This document shows positions 41,441-48,856 of a stretch of DNA of 64,000 nt, piece after piece; the stretch's first letter is position 1; the number at the start of each line of letters is the position of its first letter. The notes under the pieces were generated by a model. The model had not been told where the DNA came from, ran no database searches, and worked only from the letters and a program-made list of their open reading frames with translations. A program made the position numbers and the translations under genes. The stretch is taken from positions 1 to 64,000 of the forward strand of contig JBCBKL010000010.1 in the NCBI GenBank assembly GCA_038521825.1, given 5' to 3'. The stretch is from JBCBKL01 sp038521825. GTDB taxonomy: Bacteria > Pseudomonadota > Alphaproteobacteria > Rhodobacterales > Rhodobacteraceae.

Positions 41441-42361
41441 CTAAACGATAGCGTGGCCGGCCGCGCGCAGGCGGTTGGCAATTTCGGAGATGTGGGCAGG
41501 GCCGACTTCACAGCAGCCACCGATGATTGTGGCCCCGTGGTCCAGCCATTCCAGGGCATGGTCGGCATAAACCGCAGGACCCATGTCACGTCGGGCCTGC
41601 AGGCCCGCTGCGGTCGTGCCGCCAGCAAGAAACGCCTTGGTGATCTCTGTGAAACCGTTGCCGTAGGCACCCGTCGGGAGACCTGTTGCAGCCAGCAGAT
41701 CAAGCGCGTCGCGCATCACTTCCGGGGCCGAGCAATTGGCAAGCGCGGCATCCGCTTCGCGAGCGACGCCCAACACGTCTGAGAGCGGCTCGCCCGAGCG
41801 CAGGGTTGTGCCGTCCTCATCATCGACCGTGAACGCAAGCCACACGGGGCGGTTGGTCTGACGCCCGGCCGCGAGGCAGGCACGCGCGGCATCGACCGAA
41901 GCAATGGTTTCGAAGATCAAGAGGTCAACACGCGGGGCGAGAATCTTTGCCACCTCGGCATAGAGATCGGTTGCGGTGGCAAGATCAGGGTGAAGGTCCG
42001 ACCGATAGCTCGCACCCAACGGTCCGACTGCACCCGCAACCCGCGACCGTCCCCGGACGACATCGGTTTCGTCGAGCGCGGCGGTTAAAAGGTCTTCGAG
42101 CATGTGCTCGCGGTCCGGCAGATCATCGCCCGTAGTGGCATAGTGGTTCAGTCGCCCGCTGCGCAGCCTGTCGCGATGAATGGCATAGGTGTTGGTAGTC
42201 GCAACCGTCGCTCCGGCGTTCAGATAGTCGGCATGAACTGAACCAACCAAACCGGGCCGGTCGATCATCACCTGCGTTGACCATAGCGGTGCCGCAGGCT
42301 TGCCCGAACGATGGACAAGCTCCTGACCCATGCCGCCATCAAGGAGTGTAACTTTTGTCAT
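41441..42361 (-). CDS. Homocysteine S-methyltransferase family (BHMT-like) enzyme
   Basis: The 306-residue protein is a Zn-dependent methyltransferase barrel: LLDGGMGQELVHRSGKP at the start, TTNTYAIHRDRL, the Zn ligands Cys210 (ANCSAP) and Cys283/Cys284 (GGCCEVGP). Such enzymes transfer a methyl group from betaine, S-methylmethionine or similar donors to homocysteine. Lying between two dimethylglycine/sarcosine-type demethylases it is best read as a betaine-homocysteine methyltransferase. ATG 42361 starts just after the cupin stop; a TTG at 42367 would overlap it. Confidence 0.86.
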   Translation of the reverse strand: MTKVTLLDGGMGQELVHRSGKPAAPLWSTQVMIDRPGLVGSVHADYLNAGATVATTNTYAIHRDRLRSGRLNHYATTGDDLPDREHMLEDLLTAALDETDVVRGRSRVAGAVGPLGASYRSDLHPDLATATDLYAEVAKILAPRVDLLIFETIASVDAARACLAAGRQTNRPVWLAFTVDDEDGTTLRSGEPLSDVLGVAREADAALANCSAPEVMRDALDLLAATGLPTGAYGNGFTEITKAFLAGGTTAAGLQARRDMGPAVYADHALEWLDHGATIIGGCCEVGPAHISEIANRLRAAGHAIV

Positions 42362-42363
42362 CT

Positions 42364-42834
42364 TCAATCGTCCGGATGTGGCGGCACCGGACCCATCTGA
42401 ACAATGTCATACTTTGCGTTCAGGGCATCCATCTTTGCTGTATCGACAAAGTCTTCCTCTGACATCAGAGCCAGCTCAGCCAGAAAGCCGTCAAAGCCCG
42501 ATGGTTGGTAAACCATCAGCATCTTTGCGGCACTTCCTGATGTCCGACAGGCATGGGGAACACCCGGCGGTACATGCAGCGTCGCCCCGGCCTCGGCCTT
42601 GATCCAGTCGCCATCGACACAGAAGTCGACCGTTCCATGCAGAATGTAGAAGGTCTCGGCATGGTGGTCGTGCCGGTGAAGGCCAAGGGCGAAGCTGGCC
42701 TTCAGGTTATCTTCCATCAGTGTGTAGGCGCCGCCCGTATCGTCGCCCGACACCTTCACGAACGTGTGGTCGTTTTCCCACTGATAGTTGGTCCCCTCGC
42801 CCGGAGGCAGATGGGTGAAGGACGCGATGCTCAC
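42364..42834 (-). CDS. Cupin domain protein
   Basis: The 156-residue protein starts at GTG 42834, whose GTGA overlaps the stop of the upstream gene, with AAAGG behind it. The single cupin has the metal-binding motifs LHRHDHHAETFYILHG and the second motif HVPPGVPHACRTSG. A mononuclear metal-binding role is likely, but function in the demethylation operon is unknown. It may be a sensor, a small dioxygenase or a lyase such as in DMSP metabolism, though it does not carry an obvious DddL-type core. Confidence 0.8.
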   Translation of the reverse strand: MSIASFTHLPPGEGTNYQWENDHTFVKVSGDDTGGAYTLMEDNLKASFALGLHRHDHHAETFYILHGTVDFCVDGDWIKAEAGATLHVPPGVPHACRTSGSAAKMLMVYQPSGFDGFLAELALMSEEDFVDTAKMDALNAKYDIVQMGPVPPHPDD

Positions 42835-45278
42835 GCCCGCAACCTTTCGTTTTCCGGATCCCACAGCGGGCCTTCGGGCTGGACCACGGCGCGACGTTTC
42901 TGGCCAAATATGTCAACTTCGATTTCAGTTCCTGGAACGGCGAGATCTGTGCGGATCATGCCAAGCGCAATCGACGCGCCAACGCGATAACCCCAGTCGC
43001 CGCTGGTTGTCTCACCCACGACATCGCCATTGTGCCAAAGCGTCGCCATGTATGGCGCGTCCTGATCGCCCGCATCGACCTTCAGCGAAATGAAGCGCTT
43101 CTTCGATCCTTGCTGCCTTTCGTTCATCAAAGCGATCTTGCCCGGGAAGTCCTGAGGCTTGTCCAGCTTGACGAAGCGGTCGAGGCCACCTTCGTAGAGG
43201 GTGTAGTCGGTGGACAAATCGCCCTTCCAAGTGCGGTACCCCTTTTCGATGCGCAGTGAGTTCAACGCGTACATCCCGAAAGGCTGGGCTCCGGCTGCGA
43301 TCACAGCATCGTAGAGTTCGGGAATATCGGAATTGACCGCATGTATCTCCCATCCCAGCTCTCCCGCGAACGAGACACGCGCCAAGGCGCAATCCCTACC
43401 GTTGATCTTGGCCCGCTGGTGTGAAAGCCACGGCAGGCTAAGATCGACCTCTGCGCCGATTGCTTCGAACAGTTCCCGCGATTTGGGTCCGGTAACGATC
43501 AGTGTCGAGTATTCAGTCGTGTGATCCGTCAGGCTAAGCCCTGCATCCATTGCCGGGCGCAGCACATCAAAGTCATGCCATTGCGCCGTGGCCGCGGTGA
43601 TGAGCGTGAAGTGATCCTCGGAATGCCGCAGCACCGACATTTCGGTCAGGATGCGCCCCCGGTCGTCCGCGAAATAGGCAAGGTTCATCCGACCTGCCTT
43701 GGGCAGACCGCCGGTGATCCGGCCTCGCAACCATTCCGCGGCCCCCTCACCCGAGAGGTTAAAACGGGAAAAGCCGGGCAGGTCGAGTACGCCGACCCCG
43801 TCGCGCACCGCCTCGCATTCCTCTTTCACTCGCTCGCTCCACGCGCCTGCGCGATCCCATGTCTGGGTGGCATCTTCCGACAGGTCGTCGCCATCCCGGG
43901 CAAACCAGTTGGCGCGCTCCCAACCGTTGTAAGCGCCCATCACACCGCCGAGTTCGCGTATTTTTGCGTCAACGGGCGACAGCTTTCTGTCGCGGCCAGC
44001 AGGCCATTCGTGATGCGGGAAGTGCATGGCGTATTCGTGGCCGTAGACCTCCATCGCTTTTTGATTGCAGTAATCCTGATCGGTGTAGTCGGTGTACCGC
44101 CGCGGATCGACCGCCCACATGTCCCACTCGGTCTGGCCTTCGGTAATCCATTCGGCCAGCACCTTGCCAGCGCCACCGCCCTGCGTAATGCCGAAGGTAA
44201 AAACACAAGCCTCGTATGCATTCGGCACGCCCGGCATCGGCCCGACCAGGGGTAGGCCGTCAGGTGCGTACGGAATGGGGCCATTGATAACGCGGTTTAC
44301 ACCCTGCGAACCCAGGATCGGGACACGGGCCATCGCGTCTTCGATGTACCATTCCAGCCGCTCGAGATCATCCGGGTAAAGCTGAAAGCTGAAATCCTCA
44401 GGCATCGGATCGTCTGGCATGATCCAATGCGCCTTGCAGTTCCGCTCGTACGGTCCGAGGTTCAGACCGTGCTTGTCCTGCCGTAGGTAATACGAGGAAT
44501 CCACATCGCGCAGCAGCGGTATCTTGCGGCCATTCGCTTCGGTCCATTCCTTCAGTTCCGGTATTTCTTCGGTAAGAAAATACTGATGGGACATCACGGC
44601 CATCGGGACCGTCCGGCCACCGAAAGGCTTAAACCATTCGCCAACGCGCTGTGCATAGTAGCCCGCCGCATTTACAACTTTTTCGCAGCGAATGTCACCT
44701 TTTGCGGTGTGAACAATCCATTCACCGTTTTCGCGACTAATCCCCGTTGCGGGGCAAAAGCGCTCGATCCTTGCACCCATCTGGCGCGCGCCCTTGGCCA
44801 ACGCCTGTGTCAGCTGGGCCGGATCGATGTCACCGTCGTCAGGGTCCCAAAGCGCGCCTTCGAGGTCGTGGGTTTCGATGAAGGGGTATGCACCCTTGAT
44901 GTCCGCCAGAGACATCATCTCAAGCTCCATCCCTTGATACAGCCCCATGGATTTGGCGCGTTCGAACTCCATCATGCGTTCGCGCGAGTGGGCAAGGCGG
45001 ATCGATCCGGTCACGTGATAGTTCATTGGATAATCGACCGCGTCGGCGAGGCCAGCATACAACGACAGCGAATAACGCTGCATGTTCATTACTGCCCACG
45101 AGGTGCTGAAGGACGGACAGTTGCCAGCAGCGTGCCATGTTGAACCGGCTGTCAGCTCGTTCTTTTCCAGCAGAACACAGTCAGTCCATCCTGCCTCAGC
45201 GAGGTGATAGAGGCTCGATGCGCCGACAACGCCGCCGCCGATGATGACCACGCGGGCGGTGGTGGGAAAGTCACTCAT
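42831..45278 (-). CDS. FAD-dependent oxidoreductase with GcvT domain (dimethylglycine dehydrogenase type), copy A
   Basis: This is a diverged paralogue of the 38985-41432 gene, also 815 residues: a DAO domain (VVIIGGGVVGASSLYHL; His49 in GSTWHAAGN), a middle region with HQYFLTEEIPEL, and a GcvT domain (VLDLPGFSRFNLSGEGAAEW; FAGELGWEIHA; EKGYRTWKGDLSTDYT). It is the first structural gene of the operon; the cupin start overlaps its stop. One of the two copies may act on dimethylglycine and the other on sarcosine, but which does which cannot be told here. Confidence 0.88.
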   Translation of the reverse strand: MSDFPTTARVVIIGGGVVGASSLYHLAEAGWTDCVLLEKNELTAGSTWHAAGNCPSFSTSWAVMNMQRYSLSLYAGLADAVDYPMNYHVTGSIRLAHSRERMMEFERAKSMGLYQGMELEMMSLADIKGAYPFIETHDLEGALWDPDDGDIDPAQLTQALAKGARQMGARIERFCPATGISRENGEWIVHTAKGDIRCEKVVNAAGYYAQRVGEWFKPFGGRTVPMAVMSHQYFLTEEIPELKEWTEANGRKIPLLRDVDSSYYLRQDKHGLNLGPYERNCKAHWIMPDDPMPEDFSFQLYPDDLERLEWYIEDAMARVPILGSQGVNRVINGPIPYAPDGLPLVGPMPGVPNAYEACVFTFGITQGGGAGKVLAEWITEGQTEWDMWAVDPRRYTDYTDQDYCNQKAMEVYGHEYAMHFPHHEWPAGRDRKLSPVDAKIRELGGVMGAYNGWERANWFARDGDDLSEDATQTWDRAGAWSERVKEECEAVRDGVGVLDLPGFSRFNLSGEGAAEWLRGRITGGLPKAGRMNLAYFADDRGRILTEMSVLRHSEDHFTLITAATAQWHDFDVLRPAMDAGLSLTDHTTEYSTLIVTGPKSRELFEAIGAEVDLSLPWLSHQRAKINGRDCALARVSFAGELGWEIHAVNSDIPELYDAVIAAGAQPFGMYALNSLRIEKGYRTWKGDLSTDYTLYEGGLDRFVKLDKPQDFPGKIALMNERQQGSKKRFISLKVDAGDQDAPYMATLWHNGDVVGETTSGDWGYRVGASIALGMIRTDLAVPGTEIEVDIFGQKRRAVVQPEGPLWDPENERLRA

Positions 45279-45430
45279 CTCTTTCTCCTCTGTTTGGAGG
45301 TGCGTCGGTCATCCTTCCCGGCGCACCGTCTAGGCAAGTTATCTTCAAGGCCCCAGCCGTTTTGCCCGCAAGGGGACGAGATATTGGCTAAGCAGGGGCG
45401 GAGCGGCAACAGACCACTCGGAGACGGCAA

Positions 45431-46003
45431 TCAGTACACTGGCGGAGCGATCACCCAGATCGCCACGGCCGCTTTGTCATAGGGGTTTGACCAGCGGAAT
45501 TTCTCCCCCCGGATCCGGAAGCTATCGCCGGCTTTGAGGGAAAAATGCTTGTCACCAATCGTGATCTCCAACTTTCCGGAAACGAGATAGGCCACCTCTT
45601 GTGTCGGACGGGTCAGCATCTCGGGGATCTCGGAATGCGCCTCAAAAATGCAGTGAACCATTTCGAAGTCATCCGTCAGATCCGGCGACAGCAGCTCTTC
45701 CACCAACCCTGCCGAGCGCGACCCAATTGGGCGGCGTGCCTTTGACCGGACAACCAGCCCGGCCTCGTCCGCGGGCGCCGCGTCGTGCCGGAAGAGCGTT
45801 GAGATCGATACATCCAACTCGCCGGCCAGCAGACGCAAGTCGGTCAGCGAGGGTTCCGAAAGGTCTCGCTCGACTTGACTGAGCCAGCCAACGGACCGCT
45901 CGATCCGATCAGCCAGTTCTTGCAGCGTCAGATCGCGCGCCTTTCTAAGCGCACGCAAGTCCGCCCCTATGGTTCGTGAACGTTCGACGTCTGACTGCAA
46001 CAT
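45431..46003 (-). CDS. XRE-family regulator with C-terminal cupin sensor domain
   Basis: The 190-residue protein has a helix-turn-helix at residues about 12-67 (LRALRKARDLTLQELADRIE, SVGWLSQVERDLSEPSL) and a cupin_2 domain in the C-terminal half (RPTQEVAYLVSGKLEITIG, KAGDSFRIRGEKFRWSNP). This HTH-cupin class senses a small ligand and controls neighbouring catabolic genes. It lies 152 bases upstream of and in line with the FAD/GcvT operon. A perfect palindrome sits just upstream of its start, consistent with autoregulation. Confidence 0.9.
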   Translation of the reverse strand: MLQSDVERSRTIGADLRALRKARDLTLQELADRIERSVGWLSQVERDLSEPSLTDLRLLAGELDVSISTLFRHDAAPADEAGLVVRSKARRPIGSRSAGLVEELLSPDLTDDFEMVHCIFEAHSEIPEMLTRPTQEVAYLVSGKLEITIGDKHFSLKAGDSFRIRGEKFRWSNPYDKAAVAIWVIAPPVY

Positions 46004-46011
46004 TATCTGCC

Positions 46012-46038
46012 CGTGAAAAAATTGAGCCGTTTTTCACG
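46012..46038. promoter_or_regulatory. Palindromic operator candidate for the XRE-cupin regulator
   Basis: CGTGAAAAA (46012-46020) and TTTTTCACG (46030-46038) form a perfect inverted repeat with a nine-base spacer, eight bases upstream of the regulator's ATG. Position and symmetry fit binding by a dimeric HTH protein. I do not find a second copy before the oxidoreductase gene at 45278. Confidence 0.55.
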
Positions 46039-46059
46039 ATGGCACAAAAACCATCAAAA

Positions 46060-46527
46060 TCAACTAATTTCTCGCTCCGCAAAAACATCCCTCAGGATGG
46101 TTCCGAGTTGCTGCGCGTCTGTATCGGTGAACGCAGCAGCCTGATCACTGTCGATGTCGAAAACAGCGATCAGGTCCCCGTCTCGATCGTGAACCGGCAA
46201 AACCAGTTCGGATTTCGTTGAACTCGCGCATGCAATGTGATCGGGAAATGCCTCTACATCGGGAACCAACTGCGTTGATTGCGTTCTCGCGGCCGCGCCA
46301 CAGACGCCCTTATCGAAGGGAATGACAAGGCAGCCATGCCCGCCCTGATACGGTCCGATCTTGAGCAGCCTGGGCGCTGTCACGCGGTAGAACCCCGTCC
46401 AGTCGAACCGATTGTCGCTGTGATGAACTTCGCATACGACCGTCGCCATAAGCGCCACCGCATCGGTCTCGCCTTGGGTAAGTGCAGCAATGGATTGCGA
46501 TAGGGCCCTGTAGTCGACCTGCGTCAT
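46060..46527 (-). CDS. Free methionine-(R)-sulfoxide reductase (GAF type)
   Basis: The 155-residue GAF-domain enzyme reduces free methionine-R-sulfoxide with thioredoxin. Three Cys match the Escherichia coli enzyme in spacing: Cys66 (GGHGCLVIP), Cys76 (KGVCGAAA) and Cys100 (HIACASST), separated by 10 and 24 residues as in the known protein (84, 94, 118). Its ATG overlaps the stop of the thiolase gene. The palindrome upstream of the XRE regulator lies 22 bases beyond its stop. Confidence 0.92.
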   Translation of the reverse strand: MTQVDYRALSQSIAALTQGETDAVALMATVVCEVHHSDNRFDWTGFYRVTAPRLLKIGPYQGGHGCLVIPFDKGVCGAAARTQSTQLVPDVEAFPDHIACASSTKSELVLPVHDRDGDLIAVFDIDSDQAAAFTDTDAQQLGTILRDVFAEREIS

Positions 46528-47696
46528 GACCGCTCAATCGCGATTGCCGTGCCTTCGCCACCGCCGATACAGATCGCGGCAACACCACGTTTCAGTCCAC
46601 GCTTTTCCAGCGCATTGACAAGGGTGACCACGATCCGGGCGCCGGATGCGCCGATAGGGTGGCCCAAGGCGCACGCACCGCCGTTCACATTGACGATGTC
46701 GGGGCTAAGGCCCATCTCGCGCATGAAAGCCATGGGAACCACAGCAAAGGCCTCGTTCACCTCCCAAAGATCCACATCCTCTTTCGACCAGCCAATCTTG
46801 GCCAACAGCTTTTGTACGGCCGGAACAGGAGCGGTTGTGAACAGACCCGGCGCTTGTGCGTGGCTCGCGTGGCCCAGTATTCGGGCGCGTATGGAAAGAC
46901 CCTGGCTTTCGGCGGCCTGGGCCGAGGCCAGCACAAGGGCTGCCGCCCCGTCAGAGATCGATGACGAATTGGCTGCGGTCACGGTTCCACCTTCACGAAA
47001 GGCAGGCTTGAGTGTCGGAATCTTTTCGGGGCGGGCTGTTTTCGGCTGCTCGTCGGCTCTGACTAAGACAGTCGCCTTTCGGCCCACGACTTCGACGGCC
47101 GCGACCTCGTCTGCGAAAGCTCCGCTCTCGTGCGCTTCGCTTGCACGGCTTAGAGAGGCAAGCGCATAGGCGTCCTGCGCTTCACGGGTGAACTGGTAAC
47201 GCTCCGCGCAATCCTCGGCGAAGGTGCCCATAAGGCGGCCCTTGTCATAGGCGTCTTCGAGGCCGTCGAGAAACATGTGATCGACGACCTGACCATGGCC
47301 CAGACGCGCGCCACTACGCATCTTGGGAAGAAGGTATGGCGCATTCGTCATACTCTCCATTCCGCCGGCAACCATAATCTCGTTCTGACCCAGCGCGATC
47401 TGGTCGAAGGCCAACATCGCAGCCTTCATGCCTGAGCCGCACATCTTGTTGAGTGTGGTCGCCGGAACCTCTTCGCCAAGGCCCGCATGAAAACCCGCCT
47501 GCCGCGCGGGTGCCTGGCCCTGGCCCGCAGGCAGGACACATCCCATGATCACCTCGTCAACGGTGGTGGTGCCGGCCCCGTCCATGGCGGCCTTTATTGC
47601 GACTCCGCCCAGTTCGGCGGCGTTCTTGGCTGACAATTCGCCCTGAAACCCACCCATCGGTGTTCGGGCCGCCCCGGCAATGACGACGTCTTTCAT
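46524..47696 (-). CDS. Thiolase (acetyl-CoA C-acetyltransferase family)
   Basis: The 390-residue enzyme condenses or cleaves acyl-CoAs. The reactive Cys86 is in NKMCGSGMKA, the base Cys/His pair are NGGACALGHPIGASGAR and CIGGGEGTAIAIER, and VNEAFAVVPMAFM is standard. The start is VVIAGAARTPMGGFQG. Biosynthetic and degradative thiolases cannot be told apart here; its length favours acetoacetyl-CoA or polyhydroxyalkanoate-type PhaA enzymes. It diverges from the STAS gene, with an inverted repeat between them. Confidence 0.95.
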   Translation of the reverse strand: MKDVVIAGAARTPMGGFQGELSAKNAAELGGVAIKAAMDGAGTTTVDEVIMGCVLPAGQGQAPARQAGFHAGLGEEVPATTLNKMCGSGMKAAMLAFDQIALGQNEIMVAGGMESMTNAPYLLPKMRSGARLGHGQVVDHMFLDGLEDAYDKGRLMGTFAEDCAERYQFTREAQDAYALASLSRASEAHESGAFADEVAAVEVVGRKATVLVRADEQPKTARPEKIPTLKPAFREGGTVTAANSSSISDGAAALVLASAQAAESQGLSIRARILGHASHAQAPGLFTTAPVPAVQKLLAKIGWSKEDVDLWEVNEAFAVVPMAFMREMGLSPDIVNVNGGACALGHPIGASGARIVVTLVNALEKRGLKRGVAAICIGGGEGTAIAIERS

Positions 47697-47733
47697 GTTG
47701 CTGTTCTCCCCGGCTGAACACGACTTGGTAACC

Positions 47734-47759
47734 TTTCGTTCTTAAACACGCGAACGAAA
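47734..47759. promoter_or_regulatory. Inverted repeat between the thiolase and STAS genes
   Basis: TTTCGTTC (47734-47741) and GAACGAAA (47752-47759) form a perfect inverted repeat with a ten-base spacer within the 87-base divergent gap. Its place, 38 bases from the thiolase start and 25 from the STAS start, suits a repressor or activator operator. Confidence 0.42.
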
Positions 47760-47783
47760 CGTGATTTTCAAGAGGTCGTCGTA

Positions 47784-48122
47784 ATGGAACTGACCAGTTC
47801 GCAGCAGGATGCCCTGCAGGTCGTCGCTGTCAATGATGCAAGGATCGACGCCGCGGTCGCTATAGAATTTAAGGATGCCATGCGGGAAAAGACGGATGGG
47901 GGATCTGACGTCGTTGTTCTTGACCTTAGCGTCGTTGAATTCATCGATTCAAGCGGTTTGGGAGCCATCGTCGCCTCGATGAAGAATATGGGTAAGGGCC
48001 GCACACTTGCTCTGGCTGGACTAACTCCGACCGTCGAAAAGGTTTTCCGTCTAACGCGAATGGATAGCGTATTTCCTGTCTATCCCACGCTCGAAGGCGC
48101 TTTGGACAACCTCAAGAACTAA
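47784..48122 (+). CDS. STAS-domain anti-sigma factor antagonist
   Basis: The 112-residue protein is a single STAS domain of the RsbV/SpoIIAA type. The phosphorylatable Ser lies in EFIDSSGLGAIVASM (Ser56 or Ser57), and TLALAGLTPTVEKVF follows. Unphosphorylated, such proteins bind the partner kinase and free its target. ATG 47784 follows AAGAGG. The RsbW-like kinase gene starts eight bases after the stop, forming a two-gene partner-switch module; no sigma factor or PP2C phosphatase is in the window. Confidence 0.92.
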   Translation: MELTSSQQDALQVVAVNDARIDAAVAIEFKDAMREKTDGGSDVVVLDLSVVEFIDSSGLGAIVASMKNMGKGRTLALAGLTPTVEKVFRLTRMDSVFPVYPTLEGALDNLKN

Positions 48123-48130
48123 ATCTCAAG

Positions 48131-48604
48131 ATGATAGGATTCGAGCCAATGGTCTCGATGCTGCCCGCTTTTCAGTTCTCCGTCCAAAGTGACGAGTTTT
48201 CAGTTCGGGATGCGCTCGAACAGCTTTTGCGCAGGCTGAAACCGCTTTCGCTAGACGTCGAAGAGGCCGGGACGGTCGAACTGGTAATGGCCGAGGCGCT
48301 GAATAACGTGGTCGAACACGCCTACCCGGAAGGGAACCCTGCCGGCCCGATCAACATCCATTGCCGGCATCGATCAAACGGGTTGCATCTGACCATCACC
48401 GATCAGGGGGTCGGAATGCCGGATGGCGAGACCCCCTTGGGCCGTCCCGCGAACCTGAATGTGGACAAAATGGATCTTCCGGAAGGCGGCTTTGGCTGGT
48501 TCTTGATCAAGGACCTTGCGAAAGACGTGGATTACAAGCGCGTCGGTTGGGAGAACCGTCTTTCACTACGGCTCGCTGTGGCCACAAAAGCGAGACAAAC
48601 CTGA
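48131..48604 (+). CDS. RsbW-like anti-sigma regulatory kinase (HATPase_c_2)
   Basis: The 157-residue protein has the GHKL ATPase fold of anti-sigma kinases: the N-box EALNNVVEHAYPEGNP, the G1 box TDQGVGMPD and the G2 region EGGFGWFLIKDLAKDV. It phosphorylates the STAS partner encoded eight bases upstream. The target, perhaps a sigma factor or a response regulator such as those in the alphaproteobacterial general stress network, lies elsewhere. A second ATG at residue 7 is a possible start. Confidence 0.9.
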   Translation: MIGFEPMVSMLPAFQFSVQSDEFSVRDALEQLLRRLKPLSLDVEEAGTVELVMAEALNNVVEHAYPEGNPAGPINIHCRHRSNGLHLTITDQGVGMPDGETPLGRPANLNVDKMDLPEGGFGWFLIKDLAKDVDYKRVGWENRLSLRLAVATKARQT

Positions 48605-48632
48605 TCAGCGGATAGCCGCCCACGTCCATCAA

Positions 48633-48774
48633 GGCACCGAGAGCAATCCCAAAAGCGCCTCCGCGCCACCACAATCGTGCCTTGTTTCACCCCGATAACT
48701 TGTTCCGTAAGCTGCATATAGCTTCCCTCGGTGCCGCGTTATTTTTTGCCCCCACCCAGTGCGCGGCACCGAGG
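48633..48774 (+). ncRNA. Structured intergenic region with three mutually pairing arms
   Basis: Arm A GGCACCGAG (48633-48641), arm B CCTCGGTGCCGCG (48726-48738) and arm C CGCGGCACCGAGG (48762-48774) can pair A:B or B:C. B:C is a perfect 13-pair stem with a 23-base loop. A:B would be a nine-pair closing stem around AAGCT/AGCTT (48698-48713), and arm B runs into GCGTTATTTTTTG, a terminator-like tail. It lies in the 252-base gap between the RsbW-like gene and the gamma-glutamyltransferase. It could be a small RNA or an attenuator; this type is not one I recognise. Confidence 0.35.
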
Positions 48775-48856
48775 ACCTAAAACAGATTCGCCACGGGCTT
48801 GGACATACTCATCCGCATCGCTAGTTTGCTTAAAAAGCAGTGTTGGGTAGAGTACC

